Positions 45,993-60,400 of a stretch of 64,000 bases of DNA are shown here, piece after piece. Each line of letters begins with the position of its first letter. Positions within the stretch are counted from its first letter, which is position 1. Made by a program: the position numbers and the translations under genes. Source of the DNA: Cliona cf. orientalis. Taxonomy: Eukaryota; Porifera; Demospongiae; Clionaida; Clionaidae. The stretch is taken from assembly GCA_963930775.1 (NCBI GenBank), contig OZ005696.1, positions 2,790,001-2,854,000 on the forward strand, read 5' to 3'. Under the pieces are notes generated by a model. The model ran no database searches and was not told the origin of the DNA. It was given only the letters and a program-made list of their open reading frames with translations.

Positions 45993-46178
45993 AACTGCAG
46001 CTTCAGTCTCCCAGGATGCTCAGCTTTAATTTCAGCTCCGTCAGCATCAGTCAATCCAAGTCTCTCAGAAAGAGCCAGGCCCTTCCCACTCGTGCATTCC
46101 ATCAGCTATCATTCCAACGTGTCGTGGAGCCCCATCGCTTCCAGCATCAAGCACCTGGTTATACTGGTATATATCCAT
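45993..46178 (-). pseudogene. Relic NLR first exon, second copy
   Basis: Matches 6672-6857, including the same 4-bp frameshifting insertion relative to the intact exon 32480-32299. It lies head-to-head with gene 4. Confidence 0.8.
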
Positions 46179-46463
46179 GCTTTCTTATACTGTTAAGTCA
46201 ATCTTCAGACTCGTCTTCAGAGGAGGGGCTGGGCGCGAGACTGGGTCCTATATAGACGTCTAGCTCGAGGAGGGTCTGGCGCGCGAGATCTCTGTAGACC
46301 GTCCATACAGACGTCACATGTCGTGTATGTACACAGCCCCTCCCCTCCCAGGTATAGTGCAACACGCAGTACGATCAGTGGTGTATGGTGTGTATGTGAC
46401 ATGGCTCAGGATAATCCATTGCCATAGCATTTACACCTTTTGATGGGTGTGGCTCGTAGCACA
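46179..46463. promoter_or_regulatory. Putative promoter and leader of gene 4
   Basis: Copy of 6858-7142, with the same upstream ATG mini-ORF (46401-46427) and GGGTGTGG block. Confidence 0.45.
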
Positions 46464-49400
46464 ATGGAGGAGCTGGCAACATTGAACGGCCGAGAGGGTG
46501 AGATAAACATTAAAAGCCGGGGGGCGCGCCGTGTGCTGTATAGCTGAACTCATTAATCCGATTTTTGTCAGTGCATAGTGTTCACATAAATTATACTGAT
46601 TCATGGAGACTGAACTGTGAGGGGGTTGTGGGTGCATGGCTGTGTACGGTAGCTAGACCTTGTGAATAAGTATTGTTATTGTCCAGCCCTACTGCTCACT
46701 ATTGATAACGTGTATGAGGCAGTGAAGACAGTGAGGCTAAGCTGGAGAGAGCTGGCCAGGTGGCTGATGAAGTGGTATGATCCTTATGTTGAGGATCAAA
46801 AGAAGCTAGATGCCATTGAGCGTGAGAATGTCTCGGAAGAGGCTCGTTTGCAAGCTGTGGTGGCAGCATTTCTCCGGGGGAAGGTCCCTTCCAACCCTCA
46901 TGGAGGATGCTGATCCATCGATTGCACAAAGCAGGAGAGACTGACGTGGCTGAAGAAATCAAGACCAATGCAGAACCACACCAAGGTGAGTGGGTCTCGG
47001 TGTGGAGAGAGAGATGATGATTAAGCTTATAATATGTACATAATGTATGCACTCCAGCTTTAATTTATTGGGATCAGATTGTTATGTGCCTGTGAGAACA
47101 TAATTATACATGTGAGAATTAATGTGTGTGACTGTGCAGTGTATGTGTATGTAGCTATGTGTATATGTGTGCGACTGGGTGACTCATGTAAATGTATGAA
47201 ATCGTATGATTGTGTGACTGTGTGTGTGGTATGTGTGTACAGTACCTGAAGAATTGTTTTGATTGTACATGACAGTATACGTACCAGTACACCTAGTAAA
47301 TTGAGAAGCATAATCAAAATTAATAGTTTTGCTTGTAACAATGCACTTACAAATGCCTACGTTAGACACAATGATCTAATGTCAAGGGATATCGATAATA
47401 ATATTATTATCATTACAAACATTCTTAGCACTGGCCATGGTCAAGTATTACTGCATGCACTAACTCTGTCCCCCCCCCCCCCCCCCCCCCCCCAGACCCC
47501 ACTATGACAGTGGATAATGTCACTCAAATACTGAACAAGACACCAGGAGACAAATGGGAGGAGGTGATGTGTGGAGATGGACTTGGTATTCCCCGGCCAC
47601 TGCGTGCAGAGATCCAGAGGAGATACTCCACTGACACAGAGAAGAACCATGCTTGTGTAGACTACTATGTAAACTGCCATCCTGAGGCTGGGTGGAAAGA
47701 TCTTACCATGGGACTGTACAAGACAAAGGAATTTGCCTTAGCAAGGGAAACCAAGTCATTTATGTCAACTGGTAAAAATATAATACTATCACCATTATAA
47801 TCGCACAGCCACTGATACTGTGTTCATAGAAATTTTTGCCAGGAGAAAATTTTTCCAATTTCGCCACCTACTCTCATTGGCACAAAATTTAACTAATTTT
47901 TTGTCCTATATTAAAGATGGCATACACATTGGAGACAATTAATAATTATTTTTTGCAGTTGGGATTGGAGAAATATTTTATCCAGCAAAAATTTTCATAT
48001 ATATGGTATAAATAATATTATACTACTGACATGCTCGTATGATGAAGCTACTGGTACGACTACTGTGTTCGTTAATTAGCATTAGCCATCTAATTTTCCG
48101 TGCACCATACATACTAATATGAGGTTGTGTGATTTAGTGTGAGGCCTAGACTAGTAGTGATTTTGTCCACCCTCTTCCCCCCAGACCCCACTCTAACAGT
48201 GGATAACGTCAGTCGTGTCATGGAGAAGGTCGAGCCAACAGTGAAGGCACAGGTGTGGAAGAATGCTAGTTATGCTCCAATGGAGGTGAAGAAGATGGAG
48301 GAGTTGTGCATATCTGGGAAGGAGGATGAATGTGCTGACTTATATGTTAACTGCAATCCACATTCTTCATGGGAATATCTTGCCAGGTCACTATACCGTC
48401 ATCACCAGGTGGCTGCAGTTGAGGAAGTGAGGTCATATCTCCCTCCTAGAGGTGAGTCTTGCTTTACATGAGTTGCTATGGTAACCTAATAATGGTACAT
48501 ATAGGCAACCTGAAAAGAATTGAGGGGGGGGGGGAATAAGTAAATCAAGGGTACTTCAACAATAATTGTTACCCCGTGCGCATGTGCAAGGGGTAAAGCA
48601 ATTGGTTTGTCTGTCTGTCGTCGTTGTTGTCGGCACGAAAACCGCAAGATCTCTTGTTCTAGGCATCTGTGCAAGCTGTAAGCACAACCAATCAGTAGAT
48701 ATCGGTGAAAAACTGGTTTGTACGTGCTTCAAATTGCTCAAAAAGGCTTATACTAGAGCTACAAATCGTGCATTTTCTGTTCAGCATGCCTGTGGTTTAT
48801 TGACCACACTCACTCTTTTAGCATAATAGTATGCTAATGTGACTGCCTGCGCATGCTCTAGTTCAATGTTGGAAAGGGTCATCAAGTTTGTACATTATTC
48901 AATGAAAGCAAAACAATCATGGCATACTAGAGCTCTGTAGAGCACATATACCCTGCGCGCTCTGTAGCCACTGTAGCATATTATAGTATTGCATATGCCA
49001 TAGCCTCCTCCTGCAGCCTGGGCACGAGGCTAAGTATTACAACAATCTGCGGCAGTTTTATGACATTAAAATTAATTTTGTCCTTGCGCAGACCTCACTA
49101 TAACTACTGAGAAACTAATGGGATTGTTTGGACTACTGAACCCTGAGGAGGTAGATGAGCTTGGTGATGAAAAGCATCTAGAACTACCACAATCTGAGAT
49201 AGCCAGAATACAGAAGGACTACCAGAGCCCCGCCCAGAGGAAAGAGGCCTACCTAGACCTCTATGTCCATCAACATCCTTGCCCCACTTGGAGTGATGTT
49301 GCTGGGATACTCCGCAATTGTGCCAAACTTCGCCAACAGGCTGACTTGGTGGAAAATACTTATGTCAAAGGTACACACATATCAATATCAACACTGCATG

Positions 49401-52400
49401 AGTTACAATAGGAAGCAGCCACCCTGTCATTGCCGAGTGTTCTGTGATACTGACCATACTCAGTTACCGTTAATAAGTGCATGTGCTTATCACTCTCGGT
49501 GGTAAGGAAACATGCACCTATATATTAGACAATGTGTGCTTAATAGAGAGTGAAGTTTTGGCCCCACCCACTGAATGCAAAAGTAGGATATCTCCAAAGT
49601 TTATGGCAGCAAGAGCTTATAGACTCCTGTAGCAATGTTTGTAAACCAAGCCTTAGCCACCACATTAATTTTATGATTGGATGTGTATACATATATGTGT
49701 GTGATTATTTGCTGTGTGTGATATCGGATGTTCAATATTATTTCCATTTTAATTGTAGCATAGGTAGCTATAGCTATCTATACAGCCAGTATGGCCATGG
49801 CCGCACCACATTTTGGGCCCAGATCTTGGCAGAGTGTTTTGGTTTGTTACACTACTAACTTGCCTACATAAATCAGCTCGCAGTCAGACTGACTTACAGT
49901 ACTCAATTCAGAATACCGTAAACCGTGAATATTTCATGTCTAAAATATTTCATGCGATAATTTTTCACGTTAGCTAAATAATTTTCGGACAAACAATCCT
50001 GTACCGCATTGTTGTTAATATTACGCATGTATTTCGTGCGTTTAATTTTCGCACAAGCCATGCTGTCCAAAAATTTTTAACATCGAAATATTCGCGATTT
50101 ACAGTAATACAGTAATCACAGGGTTAATGTTTAAATTTTAACCTCTTTATTTCTAATTCTCTGAATATGTAGTACATGCAGCTACAAGCATCTAGTTCGA
50201 TATCATAATATTATTATTATAGCGGTAGTTTCTGATGTTACTGTTTTACAGTATATAAATTTTTGACTCTTGGAAAGGTTTATTTTTACCTGATAGTGAC
50301 TATCAAAATAATAAAGAGAGCCATATATACCACGTCAGATTTCCTAGGTACGTCACTGATACATGTAAGTGCAAACCTCATTGAAGTCTTTTCCTCACCA
50401 GAATGAGCTACATGCAGCTCACCTGTAGACTTATATAAGATTCTTTGTTTTGTTCTGTTTCTATGGTTAGGATGTGTCTATATTATTATAATAATATGCT
50501 GTGTACATGTATGTATGTATTGTCAGATTGTGTACGTGTGGGTAAGACTTGGTGATCTTTACCGAATGATACAAAATTAATTATACATGTAATTTCAACT
50601 ACCATTACCAATTTGATGACAATAGTGTATCTGTAGACTTACATAAGGTTCCTTGTTTTATTTTGTTCCTACAGTTAGCGAAAGAACCCAGCAGTGCTTT
50701 GATGCAGCCATGATGGAGGGTGAAGTGTCGTTACGAAATGGCAGCGCCTTACTCTTAGGGGTGGGAGGATCAGGAAAAACACACTTCCTTGCAGCTTTCC
50801 TCAAGGAAGATCCTCCATCGATGCGAGAAAGCACTCCATGTGCGAAGAAACCAGTGAGAGCTGTAGCTCACTGTAAAGCAGGAGTGAGCAATGACCACTT
50901 TGTACGAATCACCGACGACCACTATTCCGATATGCTTGTAACAACAGCTGAGGCATTTCCACCATCAACAGATGGTGAAGCTGTTGCTAAGCTTTCTACT
51001 CAAGTTGAGGCTAAGGATGACTTGAACAGTATAGCTAGTTCTTCATCTCCTAGTCAGAAGGAAACCACGAGGCAGCCATCGTCAGCTGTCAAAGTAGAAG
51101 TTTCACAAAGAGAGGAAACATGGTGTGTTCGTCATGCTATGAAGAGGCAGTACCTGAGTCGAATACAGGCAGGAGCAAAAAGGAAATCAGATCTTAATGA
51201 CAAAGATTTGCTTGACATCGATGATACAGGAGGCCAGCCTATGTTTCACGAGGTCCTACCTGTGTTCATCCAAAACACCATGCTTGGCGTGCTGATAGTG
51301 AAGCTCAATGAGCCCTTAGACAGCTTTCCGCAAGTTGAGTTCTACACCAGGGGAGAACGCGTTGGAGAGCCATTCGATTCGCCTTTTACACACTTGGATA
51401 CGCTTCGCCACTGCATGAGGGTGATACGATCAACCTGTGACCGCAATACATGTCCAAAGATTGCATTTGTGGGCACGCACAAAGACCTCCAGCATGAATG
51501 CCCACAGGAGAGCATAGAAATGAAGGAGGAAAAGCTTCGAGGCATTATACCTCAGGAGATGGAGGATAATATCATCGTCCGTGGAGAGTCACTACTGCTT
51601 GCTGTCAACGTAAAAACACCAGGGAAAGAAGATGAGAAAGTCATATCCATTTTGCGGGAGAAAGCAATCACAGAGTTGCGTAAATTAAAGTCCAAAAAGA
51701 TGCCACTTCGATACATTCCCTTGGAAATGGCCTTTCAGCGAATCGCCAAGGAGCAACGAAAATCAGTGATGAGTAAAGAAGAGTGCTTTGAAGTAGCAGC
51801 TACCTACAATTTCAATCGAGAATCATTCGAAGCAGCACTGAAGTACCTCCATGGACTAAAGCTAATCTTCTACTATGAAGAAGTTCTTCCTGATATTGTA
51901 TTCATCGATGCCCAGGCCATCCTCGACAAAATCACTGAGCTTGTGGTGCATAGCCTATCATGTAAGTCAAGTGGTAAGCTTCTTGGAGCACTCAAGAAAT
52001 TTGTGAAACGTGGAATCGTGACGGCAGAGATACTCGAAAAGTTCTCGTCTCATTATATCCCTAAGCTTTTCATGAAGGAGCAGCTGATCTTGGTCCACAA
52101 GCACCTGAGGATCATGGCAGAGGTTGGGAAAGGTGAATATCTCATGCCCTGCCTCTTAAGAAAACAAGACATACCACGTCTTGTGGCAAATGCTTCATCG
52201 CTAGTCTTCCCCGCTCTTCTCTTCTACTTTGGTCGAGACGGCCCTAAGCTTGGAGTTTACTGCTTTCTCCTTGCTTCTCTCATCACTGAAGCCAAGTGGC
52301 AGCTTCTTGAAGAGGATGGCTACCCTGTGCAAGTTTCTCGCAACAGTGCTCAATTCACCGTCCCAGGAAAGAATCCGGGATACATCACAATCACAGATTC

Positions 52401-53488
52401 CTTCTCTTCATACCTTCATGTCAGCATCGACTTCCCTGCCACTGTCAGTCGAGAAAGAGCTCAAGAGATCTGTGAAGAAGTTTGTCCAACTATTCGTGAA
52501 ACAGTTCTCTCTGGAATTCGCAAAGTATCTCGGAGACTGAACTACAACAATTCGATTCCCTCCGTTGCATTCCCATGCTCAGGACACATGGACACACCCC
52601 TGCATCCTGCCACCATCTCTGACAGTGGAAAGCTGTTAACCTGCACCACTCACCCTGCTACCGTGTGCAGCGAGGTGACTGAATTGCATAAGATTTGGAT
52701 GGGGAATGGATTGTTGAAAGGTGAAAGTGACAAAGGTTAGAAATGGCAATAGAGCATAGCTACACTATACAGCTCACCGTAAAACCTCACAGACTTGGCC
52801 TTATAAGACCCTCTTTCCCTCTTTAGCTCAACTTCCCACATTAACAGTTTTTCTTGCATATAAGTCCCCTTCTAGTATCATGTTCCTATGCATAAACCCC
52901 CTTCCTTATTTTGCTTAGTGCTAGCATGCACAGATTAAGAGAGGGCATATGGGAAGTATTGATGGCATGCTCTATGTAATAATAATAATAATAATATTAT
53001 TATTATAGTATTACTATACTGTATTCATCACTAGGAGAAGCAAGGTCTAAAGATCAGGAAACTTGTACTGATGATCCTGCACTATCACCCCTACAAACTG
53101 CAACCATTGGTAAGAAGTTGCAGTTGAAATAATTTTATGGTAGGATTTCATGGCATCTATCTCTTGTACAGACGCTACTCCAACCCTAAAGAATTTATCA
53201 ACAATGAAGACAGCCGAAGGAAAGAAGATCAAGATCATAGAGACAGTTGCACCAAAATGGAAATCTTTGGGGTTCCAGTTGGAATTTGATGAGTTCGGTT
53301 CAAAGTTGGACACGATCAAAGCCAAGAATAACAATGACCCAGAAGAATGCTGCTGTGAGATGTTTCAACACTGGTTGAGGGGGAGTGGAGTAAGACCTTG
53401 CTCGTGGCGCAAACTCATTGAACTGCTCAAAGACTGTGACTTTGAGGTTCTGGCTGGACAGGTGAATTCTGTTTTTAGTGCAAAATAG
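46464..53488 (+). CDS. Gene 4: 4xDD-ROC-COR-DD ROCO GTPase, near-copy of gene 2
   Basis: Predicted exons: 46464-46497, 46687-46985 (DD1), 47496-47771 (DD2), 48185-48451 (DD3), 49092-49370 (DD4), 50675-52720 (ROC-COR), 53035-53109 (linker), 53172-53488 (DD5, TAG). DD1 carries the same one-base loss as gene 2 (five Gs), so it is out of frame unless skipped. In the large exon I count four residue differences from gene 2: A to V in the Ser-rich insert, M to I before ROC G3, N to D just before DTGGQ, and L to H in COR. DD5 has one difference (MKI to MKT). It lacks the 1,137-bp intron insertion. An open frame runs into the exon from upstream (from 50653), but TTCCTACAG marks 50675 as the likely exon start. 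Function as for gene 2. Confidence 0.8.
48569..48978 (+). repeat. Dispersed repeat (TTACCCC family), gene 4 copy
   Basis: Copy of 9229-9638. It ends at the empty target site of the 1,137-bp insertion. Confidence 0.55.
49916..50104. mobile_element. MITE, 189 bp, gene 4 copy
   Basis: Second copy of the element at 11718-11906, with the same inverted termini, so it was inserted before the duplication. Confidence 0.7.
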
Positions 53489-54414
53489 TTCCCATGTACC
53501 GTGCTATATCTCTGACTAATGTATCAAAATTTATTCACAACCTTGCCTCTCACTGAAGCACGAAGTACCTTTTCACGAGTGCTTATTGATTTTGTACCAT
53601 GCTGTGTATTCATGTCACCTAATAAAAATGCATGCAGATCACATTTTCATTCACAATATTTTGAAGTTTGCAATAAATTTATAACATGGTGTAGTAATAA
53701 TTAAAGTATTGTCGACATCCTTCAATACAAATGCAGGAATTGTGTTCATGTGGCTATAATTATTATTATATAGTTTGTAGCTTGTGACTCCAGGATCTGT
53801 GACCTGCCACAGCAATTGAGCTAAGGGTACACGGAATCCTGCATGTCTTGATTGCGATCACCTTTTGACTATTGGCCCAGGGAGTTGATGGTTGATGTTC
53901 TATATCAAGCAGCTTACCATACTCATCCACAATAATAGCTATAATAGCTAGTACGTGACCAACAAGAGGTAACATTTCTATATAGTATATATACAATATC
54001 ATGTATTGAAAGTATCTGGCCAAGAATTATTGATCCCTATAGTATAATTATTATCATCCCAATCGAATCAGAATTAACATAAATTAAATGTGCCAGTAAT
54101 TAATGGATGGAACATGAACATGCAGTGGCTACTCAGATCATTGCAGTCTTCAAATTACAAGTGCCATGAACTGTTGCTTGAGATGGTTTGCAATTGGCTA
54201 TAATGCATCAAAATTAATTTTCTAAAAAGTATGTTTCCAAGTCAGCCATAATAATACAATTATATAATAATAATATGGGGATAAAGGGGAAAATAGGCAA
54301 ACATGTGAGATTAAAGTTAAAATTTTAATAATTATGGACACTGAAATATATACACAATTGATTGAATTGTCAAAATAGCTATTATTAATAATTATTAAAA
54401 TACATAATAACTAT
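53489..54414. other. Intergenic region between convergent gene 4 and NLR copy 2
   Basis: Copy of 15290-16206 with small indels, e.g. 11 extra bases near 53651-53661. It probably holds both 3' UTRs. No gene seen. Confidence 0.6.
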
Positions 54415-57400
54415 TCATGATGAACATTCGGAATCTTTGTAATAGGCAAATTGACTATAACCTCCACCAACTGACTTTATAATGGAGATTCCTTTACCAA
54501 TGAGTTGATCTTTATTCATCAGCAATTGTTCATTGACAGGATCTACAGTTATCACTTTAAGAGAAGAACACCTTAGCAATGCTTCTGTGAGACCATCAAT
54601 AGAAGGTGGAAACTCAACCCATCTAACGTTAAGTTCACTTAATGTTGAATTCTCTGAAAGCATGCTGAGGAATTCATTAAATGTGTCAAGTCTAATGACA
54701 TTGTCACTGATATCAAGCTTCTGTAGTACATTATTTTGTTTCAATCCTTCAAAAAGCTTAACTCCAAACCAATCACTAAATGGATAAAACTCGGACACTA
54801 TCAATGTTTTGAGTGATGAATTTTTTGACAAGATAGTTGTAGACTTAATTTGATCATGTGGTACACTGCTTAATTGTTCATACTGTATCCAGTTTGAAGA
54901 CAGATTCAATTCTACTAAGGCACACTTATTGCTTTCTAAGACACTAAAGATACTTAGCACTCCTAGGCCACAGATATTGTTGCTGCTTAAATCCAATTTC
55001 TCTAGGTGCTTATTCTCTTCTAAACCTTTTGTGAGTAAAACACAAACACCATCAGGTATATTACACGAGGATATGTTTACTATGACTAGATTTCAATAAC
55101 TGCTGGATGGCCAATCCTGTTGTTGGTGTTTCCACTGAGCTTTCAGCAATATCCAAATCTTCTAATGCTGGACAATCCTTCAATAAGTGAATAATGTTAG
55201 CAAATAGTGCTTCTTCTTTAATTGAAAGTGTCAGAACCTTTAATGTGTTATAGATGTTTAAAACAGAAGAAAAATCTATAAATAATGGATGGCATAAGCC
55301 CAAATTCAATATTTGTAAAGCACTATTACAACCTTTCCACTCTATATCTAGAGCATCAGCTGAGGTGTGCTTTGACACTTTAATTGGTGTTAGATCATTA
55401 CCAGATAAGTTAAGAGATTGCAATGTATTATTTTTCATTAGTGATGAGAGAATTAATGTTGCACCACAACTAGTGATGTCATTATGTTGCAAATCAAGAA
55501 CCTTTAGACATTTGTTGGATGTTAGCCCCATTGCAATGTGCTCACAGTCATAATCATTTATGTGACAATAATCTAGTTTGAGTATCTCTAATATACTTGT
55601 TGATGACTTCAGAAGATTTTGATCAAGGATGATTTTATTCCGGGTCAGAATTAATTTCGATATGACACCGTCCGTAGTTGCTGCAAATAAAGTGATGAAA
55701 TCAATATCTGGTATGGTATAAGAGGCTGAATCAATACTGAGATCAAGTTCTTTGCAACATAAAAGTGATGGAGATATTTGTCTTTTGGATTCACTCTGGT
55801 TGATGCACAAAAAAGTTTACATAATAGTGCCTTATCACCTGTGAACTCGGTAACAAAGGGCTGCTCACTTCCGAGCCTTTTCAGGCAGCATCCTTCAATA
55901 ATTTGTACACAGGTTAGGGAACTATTACACACAGATGTGAAAAGGTGAGCAAGAGTATCAACTGACAATAGTGTAGCACTAAATTGCAGTGTTTGTAGTG
56001 TGTCATTTTTACTCAGTCCTTCAGCTATAGCATTAGCCATTTCATCCTGGAAATGGCCATCGAAACAGACAAGCTTAAGTGTTTGATTGGATGATATTAA
56101 TCTTTTGTACATGCGTGATAACATTGGATATGTAGAGCACTTATCATCATGAGATAAGTGCAGTTGATTTAGATTTGTAAATGGCCATGGCTCAATCATA
56201 ATAGAAAATAATGCAAAACTTTGAACTGTGATGTCAAGATGTAATTCTTGTAAAGTTGTGACGAGATTTTCGGCAACAGTGAATTTCCCAGGATCAACCT
56301 TTGCTGCATTTAAAAACATTTGGAATATTCTTTTCATTAAACCATCATTTATGTGCTTATTTACCGATATGCACAAACCAGATCTGCAATATTTGGTAAG
56401 AACATGAAGCAAGAACAGTATGCACCAACTTTGAAGAAGTTCCACGTTAGGGGGCAGCTGCCAAACTTGACACTGTTTTTTGGTCAAAAGACTAACATGC
56501 ATTAACGATTCTTTCCTTTGTATGATGCAAAAGTTAGTAACTTCCAAAGTGAGCAAATGTTTGCTGTGCATGAAAGAACACAGTAAGTCTTCAAATTCAT
56601 GAAAGCTGTAATCTTTTGTGGTGAAATTGACAGAAAGGGCGATAAGGGAACACTTTGGTATAGCTTTTGCTAATATTGCAGCAGCCTTATCATCAACAAT
56701 ACCAGTTAAATTTAATGTTTTGATAGTTGTATTCCTTTCAAGCATCCCTCTTAGTGTGTGGTGCATATTTAGTTCTTGATTATGAGGCAGGGCATATATA
56801 CAGAATGATACATCCAGATTGATCACTGAAGTATTCTCTTGTAGTTCTTCAAATAAAGATGCCAGCTGTTTATAGGTTAGACGTGTCCCGCTAAGATCAA
56901 AGCTCTGTAAATATTTTAACATTAATCCACCCACAGAAGTAACATAAGCGTTGCACATTATCTTGTTAAGTAAACAGAAGATGAAAAGCATTGAATTTTT
57001 GTCAGTTATTGGCATTATTTTCCACGAACCATCCCTTGGTAAGTCTTCAGCGTTAATAGGAATGTCATAAAGATCAATCTGTAAGAGCCTTTGCAGAGAA
57101 ATTTGATTATTGATGCATATTGTATGCATTGCTGGACTTACTAAACTCATTTTAAAGAGGTTTTGAACAAAACTGCTATTAGATATGTGACACTCTCTGA
57201 TGTACAATTTAGATAAACTAGAATTCTGAGCTAATCCCACAATCAAGTGTGATGCAATGACATCGTTTGTCAGATTTACAATTGTTAGCTTCTTCAGAGA
57301 TTTACAGCTCCTTAACATTCTTTCTATAGCATTTCCACATTCTTGAGGATTATCAATGTCTACATTAAATGTTAAATCAAGCACTTGTACGATATAGTCT

Positions 57401-60400
57401 CCTTTTGCCATTGATCTCAGTATTAGTAGTGCTAATTTAGTATTAACATCAGGAAATTTCAAAGGAATACTTTTTTCATTCTTGTCAATAATAGTAGCAA
57501 TTTCAATCCCTATAGTACTTAAAAGTTTGTTCAAATCTGTTGACTGTATTTTTACTACCTCTAGCTTCCACTGAGCACCTTCTTTGTCTCTGAAAAACAA
57601 AAATTCATTGATGAATTCCAGTTTGATAATGCTTCTTGCCTCAAATATCATTTTGATATTGCCGACAGTTAGAGTCCTGGGATGTAACGCTAGATGAGTT
57701 AGAGTATTATTTCCATCTAAACCAGCAGCTAAATTGCTGATCACTTTACTAGTTACTGGATTGCACAATTTTAATGTTTGCATCGATTTGATTCTGCTTA
57801 GGCTTAAGTTAATGGTATCAGAATCAAGCACAATCATCTCATTGGGAGTACTCTTTGTAGAGAATGAAAGTTCAAACTCTCTAGGGTAGTCACCATTGTC
57901 AATATCACTATTAAAACAATTAAGCACTCTGTTTAAATTTATAGATGATAAGTGAACTTCATGTGGTTTATAAAATAGTGAAGGCATTTGTTTTATCGAA
58001 ATATCCATTGAGTCAACGTCAGAAATACGTCGTATAAAGTATATGACATCATCGACAACTTTAACAGTAAGAGGAGAATGGCTGAGAGACAAAAGCAGAC
58101 TACGAAGAGCATCATCACTTACGCCAGAAATGGTGATAATTATCGTATGCACATTTTGATTACGTGCCATTCCTCTTGCTATACACGTTAGCACTGTATC
58201 GTTCATAGAACTACAAAAATTCAAAGTGTTAATAGTCTTATTGCACATTAGCATCTGTTCAAGAGCCCGATTACCAAAATCTCCAAGATTTTGATTATTA
58301 AAATTTATGGAAAGGTCAAGTGATGTGACACGACTGGAACTTTTTTGTAAAAAAGAGAACAGTGAAATTGCTAGAGGAGCTTCAAGGTAAGTGCATACAA
58401 CCTGTTCAGAATCTGCGGATGTCTTTATCATCTCCATACAGTACAACTTATATAATAAACGAGAAATAAATCTTAATTGATATAAGTTGGTTTCATTAAA
58501 TGTTTCCATTAGACCAGTAATTGAATTGCTGCTTAGGTGGGATATTTCAACACTAAGGACTTTAACGGAATTCTGTCTCCTAGACTTTAGGCCAATCATT
58601 ATTCTTGCAGCTACAGTATCACTTACAATTCCATGTAGTTCTAAATTCTTTAGCGAGAAATTCTTTCCTATTATCTGTTCTAAAGCATTCCCTAGAACTT
58701 CACTGTTACACTGCAAATCACTATCAATATTCAAACACAGCGTGTTTAATGTGCTGCAACTTTCAAGAGAGCTGATCACACCAATCATTGGTTGAAAGCA
58801 AAGATGAATGTTTAAAATAGTTGGTACAGATATTATATTACTTGAAACAATTACTTCATCAATAATATTACTCAAATGAGCCTGAAAGCAATTCTGAATG
58901 AATTTTATCGCTTCAACGATTGAACTCTTTAGTTCCACTTTCCAACCACTATCAGTGCGTATGAATGACAAAAGATCTGAATGACTTATTCTCACTAAAT
59001 GGGTATTTGATTCTGTAAGCAAGGTTCTGAGCATCAAAGGATTGCATTGTGAAAAATCTAGAGTTAGATCTTGCAAGGTTTTGTTTCCATTTAATCTTAC
59101 CACTATCCCTGATATTGAACCACTCTCAATAGCACCACTGTTTAAGTTTAAACTAACCAGATGGTTACTAGCAGCAAAAATTCTCTGCAATGCTTGTCCA
59201 TCATTAGAACCATCAGTGAAGATACAATTACCCGATAAATTTAGCTCATGAATATTATTGTATTGAAGGGAATCCAAGAGAATATTTGCCCCCTCACTGG
59301 TAATTTGGTTATCACTTATATCAAGAAAATTCAGAGAACGGTTAGTATTCATTGCTAATCCAATAAATTGGCAAATAAAGTTGGAAATATTGCATGCTTG
59401 AATATCCAATCGTCTTATTGCTTTGCTGCTTTCCAAGTACATCTTTAAGGCTTGTCCAAGATCCTCGGAACTGGATGAAAACTGAGTAAAAGACATGTTA
59501 AGATCTTCAAGCATAGGTAATATTTGTAAAGCTTGAAAGAGAGTTGTCATCCCAGAATCACTGATAAAATTAGCACTGAGATCTAGTTGTGTTAGTTGAG
59601 ATGTAACAGCTAGCCCACTTGCAATTGATCTACATCCATCATCTGAAATGTTGCATCCACTCAACACCAATTGTTTTAGAGTAGTTATATTCAGTAGGAA
59701 ATGCTCACAGATCCTTGATAAGATACAGCCTTGACTAGTTGATAATAGAGCATTACCTGTGGGACACTGAAGTATGTGTACACTCTCACAACAGATATCA
59801 AACAGTAATGGTGACCCATCGTATAAACAGCCAAATTCCATAAGTGTTTTACTAGTATGCCAAAGTTTGTTATTAGATGTGGAGTTATTTGTTAACACCA
59901 CCAGCAGCTGTGACCATAGCAAAGAGTCAATTATCTCGATGTTCCATCCAGAATTTCTGTAATGACTTACAGTAAATATACCTGTCACAGTCAAACTATA
60001 TAAGCTATGACACTCTAACAGGGGAGCCAATTTACTCAGTGTTCTAATCTTTAGTGATTCCGCATCCACATAAAGATGTCTTGGAACTTGATTGTTTTCT
60101 AATCCTGTAATTAATGCTGAAGCAATATCATTATTAAGGGAACCAGAAAACTTCAGTACTTTAAGAGACACGTTCTTACTTATAAATATTTCAATTGCTT
60201 CACACAAATCTTTGTCATTACTTCTTGCTATAATATTTCGGTTTTCTGTAAGATCTAGTTCTTGCAGAGTATGATTAGTAGCTAAACGTCTGAAAAGCCT
60301 GGTTATCAAGCTAATATCACATCTGGAATGCAATTTCAACTTTGAGCAGGATAATAAAATAGATTCTGCAGCACGACTGCATAATTGCTGGATTATGCAG

